Below, in pieces: positions 14,856 to 19,729 of a stretch of 19,729 nt of DNA (within the stretch, counting starts at the first letter, position 1; every line of letters begins with the position of its first letter). The position numbers and the translations under genes are program-made. This DNA comes from Methanobacteriota archaeon. Lineage in GTDB: Archaea > Halobacteriota > Methanosarcinia > Methanosarcinales > Methanoperedenaceae. The stretch spans positions 1 to 19,729 of the forward strand of contig JAHIFK010000026.1 of assembly GCA_018900975.1 (NCBI GenBank), given 5' to 3'. Under the pieces are notes generated by a model, which ran no database searches, was not told the origin of the DNA, and worked only from the letters and a program-made list of their open reading frames with translations.

Positions 14856-16697
14856 ATGATTAACAAATTCCTGAGAGTATTATTAATATTCATAATAATT
14901 GCCGGTACAGCCCATGCACTTGAAGACGGAGTCACTGTCCCGCTTGTTGCTGACAGCAGCACGCCTGATGGAGAACAGGGAACTCTTCTATTCGCCAGGG
15001 TGATAGCCACAAACGGCACAGGCCATGTTTTTGTAGATACAAGCCCCTACACACAGGTAGACCTTCAGGGTTCTGCAAGGCTTGCAGCCATGGTGGCATC
15101 CGATGTGCTGGGGATCGACCAGCGAGCTTATGATTTTTATTATATCATTGATATAAGTACACCCATTATAGGCGGCCCTTCAGCAGGCGGGGCACTGACC
15201 GTCGCGACCATCGCTGCAATAAATAACTGGACGCTAAAGCCTTATGTAGTGATGACAGGCATGATAAACCCGGATGAATCTATTGGTCCTGTCGGCGGGA
15301 TACCATACAAGCTTGAAGCGGCAGCTGCCAGTAATTACACACTTTTCCTTGTACCAGAAGGACAGGGCACGGTCAAATTAACCAAACTCATTACAAGAGC
15401 AAAAGGGACGACAATAATAACAAGGGATGTGGAAGAAACCATTGACATACTAAAACTTGGAAAAGACCTGAATATCACTGTAGAAGAAGTGAGCACTATC
15501 CAGGAAGTCGTAATGATATTTACAGGTCATGAGATCATAAAACCGAAATTTAACGGAACTGTGCTTACTCCAGGATATATTAATCTCCTTGAGCCGCTTG
15601 CCACGAACCTGAGAACTGAAGCCAATGATATGTATAATGGGGCCGCGGCAGAAACGCCGCAGAGCCCGTACCTTGCACAGGCGAAAGATATCATTAGCCG
15701 GGCTGATAAGATGTATGACGTACAGAAATATTATGCTGCCACCTCACTCTATTTCAATTCGATGATAAACATTCGTACTGCAAGATGGATTTACGGTTAT
15801 GGCAAAACGGCAGATAAAGAGAAATATGTAGATGACATTATCGCCATTGCAGAAGCCCGGATAAACCAGTCCGAGAGCGACCTTGATGTGTTCAAATCCA
15901 TAGGTGTGGATGATGTTGGGGCTGTGGGAGCGGCAGAATCACGTATAACCGCCTCGAAGATAAAACTTGATGAAGCAAAGAAACTAAATAATACGGATGA
16001 AAAGATATATGCGATCGCTTTCTCACATGAAAGGGCGCGTACTGCGCAATGGTGGATGACCCTTTCGACACCGAGCGGAAAAGTGGTGCCTGAAAAAATA
16101 TTAAAAGACAGGGCAGGATGGTACCTTAGCCAGGCGCAATCGATCAGTACGTATATGCGGGAACTGCTGTCTCAAAGCGATGTGCATCCCATCATCATTG
16201 GCGGTTCGGCCGAGGATCTGATCCATGCACAGAAAGAGATGCAGCACGGGTATTATTCAGGGGCGATCTTTGATTCCCTCCAGAGTTCTGTAAAATCCAG
16301 CACTATCATCGGGTTTATGGGAATGCTTGATGGGCAAAAGAAAGTAGACCAGAGCGCAAGCGATGCAAAGCTTGCAATAAACGAAGCGCGTCTGGCTGGA
16401 ATAGAGCCTACTCTTGCTGTGAGCGCGTTTGAATATGCCGAAACCATGATAGACAACTATGAGAAGATCAACCAGTACGCCTATGCAAAAATGGTCGCAA
16501 AGACTTTAATTGTGCTGAATTCCCATGCAGTTACAACTGAGAAGATCCCTGTCAAGCCCACACTTACACCTTATGTGCCAGTGACGACATCTCCAGAAGC
16601 CGTCCCCACTACGGAAGCTGCGAAAGAAACTCCTGCGGTCGGGGCTGCCGGAGTACTGATGGTAATGCTGGTATTAAGACGCCTCTATAAGAAATAA
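14856..16697 (+). CDS. Secreted/membrane-anchored Lon-type (S16) serine protease
   Basis: This 613-residue protein starts with a signal peptide (about 1-21, ending AHA) and has a Lon-type protease domain in the first 200 residues. The catalytic serine is S109 in GGPSAGGAL and the lysine K152 in GGIPYKLEAA. Their spacing of 43 equals that of the E. coli Lon Ser-Lys pair. There is no AAA domain, as in other archaeal stand-alone S16 proteins. A long helical region (about 250-560) follows, then a Thr/Pro-rich linker and a C-terminal hydrophobic segment (GAAGVLMVMLVL) ending in RRLYKK, so it should sit outside the cell anchored to the membrane. The target is unknown. ATG 14856 has no Shine-Dalgarno, consistent with a leaderless message. 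Confidence 0.88.
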   Translation: MINKFLRVLLIFIIIAGTAHALEDGVTVPLVADSSTPDGEQGTLLFARVIATNGTGHVFVDTSPYTQVDLQGSARLAAMVASDVLGIDQRAYDFYYIIDISTPIIGGPSAGGALTVATIAAINNWTLKPYVVMTGMINPDESIGPVGGIPYKLEAAAASNYTLFLVPEGQGTVKLTKLITRAKGTTIITRDVEETIDILKLGKDLNITVEEVSTIQEVVMIFTGHEIIKPKFNGTVLTPGYINLLEPLATNLRTEANDMYNGAAAETPQSPYLAQAKDIISRADKMYDVQKYYAATSLYFNSMINIRTARWIYGYGKTADKEKYVDDIIAIAEARINQSESDLDVFKSIGVDDVGAVGAAESRITASKIKLDEAKKLNNTDEKIYAIAFSHERARTAQWWMTLSTPSGKVVPEKILKDRAGWYLSQAQSISTYMRELLSQSDVHPIIIGGSAEDLIHAQKEMQHGYYSGAIFDSLQSSVKSSTIIGFMGMLDGQKKVDQSASDAKLAINEARLAGIEPTLAVSAFEYAETMIDNYEKINQYAYAKMVAKTLIVLNSHAVTTEKIPVKPTLTPYVPVTTSPEAVPTTEAAKETPAVGAAGVLMVMLVLRRLYKK

Positions 16698-16720
16698 TAT
16701 GAAGCAAGTAATATGAAGCA
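16695..16720 (+). repeat. 14-base tandem duplication at the glycosyltransferase start
   Basis: TAATATGAAGCA occurs at 16695-16706 and again at 16709-16720, a 14-base period. Each copy carries an ATG. The second (16713) starts the glycosyltransferase; the first opens a five-codon frame (MKQVI). This is a small recent slippage duplication; any effect on translation is inference. Confidence 0.6.
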
Positions 16721-17667
16721 CAGGATATACTTTTCAGTCTGCGGCGAAGGTTACGGGCATTCAAGCAGGGAAATGGCTATAGCCCGGATGCTGTCAGATT
16801 CAGGCGCCGGTGTACTTATGGGAAGTTACGGTTATGTCCTTTTACGCCTCAAAGAGAATTTCGATACGGTCGAGGTGGAAAGGGAATTCGAGATGGTCGG
16901 GAACGGTGGGGCTTTTGATCTTAAAGCCACGATTTTGCAAAGCAAAAAGACTGCCCTGTTGTTTTCAAAAATTATTTCTGATGAAAAAAAGGCAATTGAG
17001 GATTTCAATGCAACATGTGTGGTAGCAGACGGCAGAAGCGCAGCTGTTATTTCTGCTTTAAAGCTTGGAATTCCGTGTGTTATAATTTCCAATCAGACAA
17101 GCATTGAACCTTTTTTCAGGGATTCAAGTTTTGTTTTGAAGCTTATCGGAAAGCCTGTGGATTTAACGCTTAAGACCCTGACTGCGCTTGCAGAGAATAC
17201 TCTGATACCGGATTTCCCTCCCCCAAATACGGTATGCATTAACACTTTAAGTAATAACAGGCATATCATGAAAAAACAAATTTTTGTAGGGCCGGTTGTA
17301 TCTGATAATTTTAGGGATCCTGGAAAAAGTGTTGAAATTGACGGGCCTTTTGTACTGACGCTTCTTGGAGGGCATTCGTACAGGCTTCCTATTTTTAACG
17401 GGATATTGAAAATAGCAGATAGAACAGGAGAGCAACGCGGCGCGAATGAGGGAATTGGGGGTATGCGAGACACTGGATTATGACTCCCTGAGCCCTGCCT
17501 CCCTGTTTGAAAAGATCGATATGCTGCTAAAAGATGGAAAGTACAGGGACAAAGCCGCGCAGTTTAGCGAAATGGCTAAACAGATGAACGGGACAAAAAG
17601 AGCGGCCGATATTATTATTGAACTGTCTGAGAGGATCCAGTGCTACCAGGTGAAAAATGATACTTGA
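16713..17667 (+). pseudogene. MurG-like glycosyltransferase (MJ1255 type), internal deletion
   Basis: 16713-about 17420 encodes the N-terminal Rossmann domain of a GT-B glycosyltransferase of the TIGR00661/MJ1255 type (CGEGYGHSSREMAIARML, VVADGRSAAVISALKLGIP, IISNQTS) and the first strand of the C-terminal domain (GPFVLTLLGGHSYRLPIFN). That frame then runs into unrelated residues and stops at 17483. In another frame, from about 17422, the conserved C-terminus appears: EQESNAARMRELGV, then SLSPASLFEKIDMLL, to TGA 17667. About 60-70 residues between them are missing, including the donor-binding stretch normally containing HGG. An active enzyme is not expected. The gene follows the S16 protease by 15 bases and its end overlaps the PAP2 gene by 11. 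Confidence 0.82.
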
Positions 17668-18199
17668 ATATCTTGAGTCCGTTGACAGCGCTGTTTTCCT
17701 GAATATTAACCATAATCTCACAAATCCCTTATTTGATGCGGTTTTCCCTTCCTTAAGGGAACTTACTTATGTTATCTGGCTTATTGTTATCGTCTATTTC
17801 TGGAGTAAGAACGAAAAGAAACTGGCGCTGCTCCTGGCAGTAAGTATTGCAGCTGGGGCGATTTTTACATATCCGCTAAAATTCCTTATCGACAGGGCAA
17901 GACCGTATGAGACTATAGAGTCTGCAAGGCTTTTGACTTCTGCTGAGTATGACCCATCGTTCCCTTCAGCCCATGCAGAGATGAGCTTCCTTGCTGCAAC
18001 GGTCGTTTCGAGATTCCATCCAGAGTATGCAAAATATCTCTATTCGTTCTCTTTTATCGTAGTTCTCAGCAGGGTATACGTGGGTGTGCATTTTCCGGGA
18101 GACGTAGTAGCGGGTGTAATAATTGGGATGATGATCGGGAGGGGTATGCTTATGGTGGCAAAGAGGAAGAAGAATATTTTTTGGGACAATATGGTTTAA
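17657..18199 (+). CDS. PAP2-family membrane phosphatase
   Basis: This 180-residue membrane protein has the three PAP2 signature motifs: K75-x6-R82-P83, PSAH at 103-106 with H106, and SRVYVGVHFPGD with S138, R139, H145 and D149. About five hydrophobic helices are visible. PAP2 enzymes remove phosphate from lipid phosphates or polyprenyl diphosphates. Next to a glycosyltransferase gene, recycling of a polyprenyl carrier for cell-surface glycans is a reasonable guess. ATG 17657 lies inside the end of the glycosyltransferase gene. Its stop overlaps the convergent tatC stop by four bases. The frame is intact. Confidence 0.87.
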   Translation: MILEYLESVDSAVFLNINHNLTNPLFDAVFPSLRELTYVIWLIVIVYFWSKNEKKLALLLAVSIAAGAIFTYPLKFLIDRARPYETIESARLLTSAEYDPSFPSAHAEMSFLAATVVSRFHPEYAKYLYSFSFIVVLSRVYVGVHFPGDVVAGVIIGMMIGRGMLMVAKRKKNIFWDNMV

Positions 18200-18936
18200 C
18201 CGGGATTACCTTTTTTTATCCGGTTTATCAAAAAATACCTTGATACAAGAAGGCTTCCCTCGAACAGGATCACAAGCACAGCAGCCACTATCAGCCCTGA
18301 AAGCATATCAGGACCTGGTGATAGAAATAAAGCTGCCGCAAGAAGAGCGCCATAAATGATCTTCCTCTGCCCTTGCAGGGTCTCCAGATTCAGAAGCTTC
18401 ATTTTCAAAGCTGCCATAATGAGAAGAGGGAACTGGAAAATGATCCCGAAACCCACGACCATCGTCAATATTGAATAAAATGTCGCTATAGCCCTGTTCT
18501 GCGGGATCGCAACGTCCATTGAATATAACATCGCGCTCTTAAAAACGATCGGCACTACGATAAAATAAGCCAGCGCTGCTCCGGAAAAAAACAGGATGAA
18601 AGAAACAGGTACAATTGTGATGAAAAACTTTTTTTCATTAGTGTACAGCCCTTTGCCTACGAACATGAACACCTCGTACATCATAAGCGGTATCCCGATA
18701 AAAAGCGCGCATACTAAGGAGAATGTCAGTTCAGTGGTTATCAGCTCAAGCGGGGAGTATACATACATGGGAACAGGCACTGCACTTTCCAACATCGACT
18801 TAAGCAATCTCCCTGAAAAAGCGAAGACTACTAATGTGATCACCACGATCGGGACTGCAACGATGATCATTCTTGAGCGCAGTTCCTCTATATGTTCAAC
18901 CAGCGGTTGTTCTTCATCTCCAGGTACAGTGGTCAT
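18196..18936 (-). CDS. tatC: Sec-independent protein translocase TatC
   Basis: This 246-residue TatC has six membrane helices. It is the receptor for twin-arginine signal peptides, exporting folded, often cofactor-bearing proteins. Family marks are the N-terminal VEHIEELRSRM, the cytoplasmic loop ...YEVFMFVGKGLYTNEKKFF, and VVGFGIIFQFPLLI with the helix-4 region. The C-terminus ends in RIKKGNPG. No tatA gene adjoins it here. The gene is monocistronic by layout: upstream, a 125-base divergent spacer; downstream, convergent PAP2. Confidence 0.94.
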   Translation of the reverse strand: MTTVPGDEEQPLVEHIEELRSRMIIVAVPIVVITLVVFAFSGRLLKSMLESAVPVPMYVYSPLELITTELTFSLVCALFIGIPLMMYEVFMFVGKGLYTNEKKFFITIVPVSFILFFSGAALAYFIVVPIVFKSAMLYSMDVAIPQNRAIATFYSILTMVVGFGIIFQFPLLIMAALKMKLLNLETLQGQRKIIYGALLAAALFLSPGPDMLSGLIVAAVLVILFEGSLLVSRYFLINRIKKGNPG

Positions 18937-19061
18937 CGCATTTTACAGAGTCTTTATTGCTTATAAACATGGTGAGGGGGAAAATCCTACAGTAAATCCA
19001 TTATAGATATGCAAATCCAACCGTAATTATTATTAAGGATTAAAGTGTAGGTTGGGGCTAG
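18937..19061. promoter_or_regulatory. Divergent spacer; TATA box for tatC
   Basis: On the minus strand TTTATAAG (18960-18967) lies about 24 bases before the tatC ATG, so the tatC transcript is probably leaderless. On the plus side AATTATTATTAA (19024-19035) is a weak TATA-like stretch before the DUF2098 start. No gene or other structure is visible. Confidence 0.45.
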
Positions 19062-19370
19062 ATGAGTGACATAAAGGCATTCGATCTGGCGGGAAGCCCT
19101 ATTATTATTGGAAGTATTGTGCTTTATAGCGCAACGGGGACCCAGGGCACAGTGACAGAGCTTATGTCTGATGAAGATGGTACATGGGCGCTTCTGGACA
19201 AAACGAACCTTTTTTATAAAACAGAAGTCCTGAAAACCATTGAAAGAAAGGACGAAAAAGAACTCAGTGAAAAACAATTCACTCTTGATGAAATAAATCA
19301 GGCATTAGAGAAGCAAAAGGAGTCCGTCCCGACTGAGATGGACCATTCTAATGTGGAAAGTGGCGGATAG
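19062..19370 (+). CDS. DUF2098 family protein
   Basis: This 102-residue protein matches the DUF2098 family, found in methanogens and relatives. The first 65 residues form a small beta-rich domain (IIIGSIVLYSATGTQGTVTEL, then WALLDKTNLFYKTEVL). A charged helical tail follows. The function is unknown. It lies upstream of mcrB on the same strand, separated by a 282-base leader. ATG 19062 is preceded by GTTGGGGC, a weak ribosome binding site. Complete. Confidence 0.78.
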   Translation: MSDIKAFDLAGSPIIIGSIVLYSATGTQGTVTELMSDEDGTWALLDKTNLFYKTEVLKTIERKDEKELSEKQFTLDEINQALEKQKESVPTEMDHSNVESGG

Positions 19371-19652
19371 GTAATAATAGTAAATAATATATGAAAGCGT
19401 GAAGCTTCGCCACGAATTATTTTATAATGTATTATCATGAACGATTCGTAATGTTTAAGTACTATCAGAGAATAGGTAAGTTGTACAAGGGATTGCAATG
19501 GCAGAAAGATACAATAAAAAAACAATAATCTGTGGTAGGAACGATAACTTCTTTTTCTAAGTTCTAACCCGGGTCGTTGTGAATCACTCATGTTGTTTCG
19601 CTGCCAAGTGACCAATTTCTTGGACAGAGACAAAATAAGGAGGTAAATAAAC
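19371..19652 (+). promoter_or_regulatory. Long mcr leader/promoter region
   Basis: 282 bases precede mcrB. TTTATAAT (19421-19428) is the best TATA candidate, framed by the inverted pair ACGAAT (19412-19417) and ATTCGT (19444-19449). It would give a leader of about 200 bases. Within the leader are a possible 20-codon upstream frame (19498-19560), a short dyad CCAAG/CTTGG (19604-19608, 19619-19623) and the Shine-Dalgarno AAGGAGGT (19637-19644), eight bases before GTG 19653. A compact dyad GCGTGAAGCTTCGC (19397-19410) just after the DUF2098 gene could be a terminator stem. Confidence 0.5.
19498..19560 (+). CDS. Possible 20-residue upstream peptide in the mcr leader
   Basis: ATG 19498 to TAA 19558-19560 encodes MAERYNKKTIICGRNDNFFF, preceded by AAGGGA (19487-19492). 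It ends 92 bases before mcrB. It could be a leader peptide or merely chance; nothing in the sequence proves translation. Confidence 0.2.
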   Translation: MAERYNKKTIICGRNDNFFF

Positions 19653-19729
19653 GTGGCTGACACAATAGACCTATATAGCGACAGAGGAGCAAAACTCAAA
19701 TCAGGCGTGGACATCAATGCCATAAGCCC
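19653..19729 (+). CDS. mcrB: Methyl-coenzyme M reductase beta subunit, 5' end
   Basis: The first 25 codons are present, cut by the window edge. With GTG as start the protein begins MADTIDLYSDRGAKLKSG and continues VDINAISP. This matches the N-terminus of McrB from Methanosarcinales (D-T-[IV]-D-[IL]-Y-x-D-R-G, then V-D-I). McrB is part of the alpha2beta2gamma2 nickel F430 enzyme that makes methane from methyl-CoM and CoB, or activates methane in ANME archaea. mcrB is normally the first gene of mcrBDCGA, so the operon should continue past the edge. The strong Shine-Dalgarno AAGGAGGT fits a highly expressed gene. The coenzyme M enzymes encoded 10 kb upstream make its cofactor. Confidence 0.88.
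   Translation, partial: MADTIDLYSDRGAKLKSGVDINAIS

Noticed and set aside
19298..19723. Minus-strand frame of 141 codons antisense to the mcr leader and mcrB start
   Set aside because: It covers the mcrB start and Shine-Dalgarno in antisense and shows no domain-like pattern.

Overview
The window comes from a methanogen-type (methane-forming or methane-oxidising) archaeon of the Methanosarcinales. The right edge carries the first 25 codons of mcrB, the beta subunit of methyl-coenzyme M reductase. The middle carries cysteate synthase and a fused sulfopyruvate decarboxylase (ComDE), which is the coenzyme M route of Methanosarcinales and Methanomicrobiales. Methanogenesis marker protein 11, a FilR1-type regulator and DUF2098 agree with this. 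The many soluble PAS/histidine-kinase genes would suit Methanosarcina-like or Methanoperedens-like (ANME-2d) archaea; I cannot separate these from the sequence alone.

Left region (1-5270): a short-repeat array sits before a ParA-type gene cut off after 28 recognisable residues. It runs directly into a PAS/histidine-kinase gene (HK1) whose pieces lie in three frames. Next come an intact archaeal AAA ATPase with a DUF234 nuclease-like tail, an intact response-regulator/kinase hybrid whose H-box histidine is an arginine, and a second broken PAS/histidine kinase (HK2).

Centre-left (5300-9375, minus strand): a DUF5714 zinc-ribbon protein, a PIN toxin with an AbrB-type antitoxin and palindromic operator-like boxes, then the overlapping pair cysteate synthase-comDE. 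This pair makes cysteate and then sulfoacetaldehyde for coenzyme M, the methyl carrier used by the Mcr enzyme encoded at the right edge.

Centre (9376-12400): an AT-rich block with a UbiA-family prenyltransferase overlapping a FilR1-domain regulator (minus), a divergent RecA/KaiC-like protein with degenerate Walker motifs, and a 59-residue small protein with a strong ribosome binding site.

Centre-right (12466-18199): a two-gene minus-strand operon pairs methanogenesis marker 11 (TiaS-like) with an IorA-like thiamine-diphosphate enzyme lacking the ferredoxin tail. Divergent from it, across 42 bases, is a secreted Lon-type (S16) serine protease, then a MurG-like glycosyltransferase with an internal deletion, and a PAP2 phosphatase.

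Right end (18196-19729): tatC (minus), a DUF2098 protein and a 282-base leader in front of mcrB.

The feature that no single gene call explains is a recurring type of lesion. At about six places (near 412, 676, 910, 4317, 4553 and 17420) a recognisable protein family loses an internal stretch, usually with a frame change, and several joints lie on short matching sequences. Either these are real short-homology deletions or they are assembly errors.
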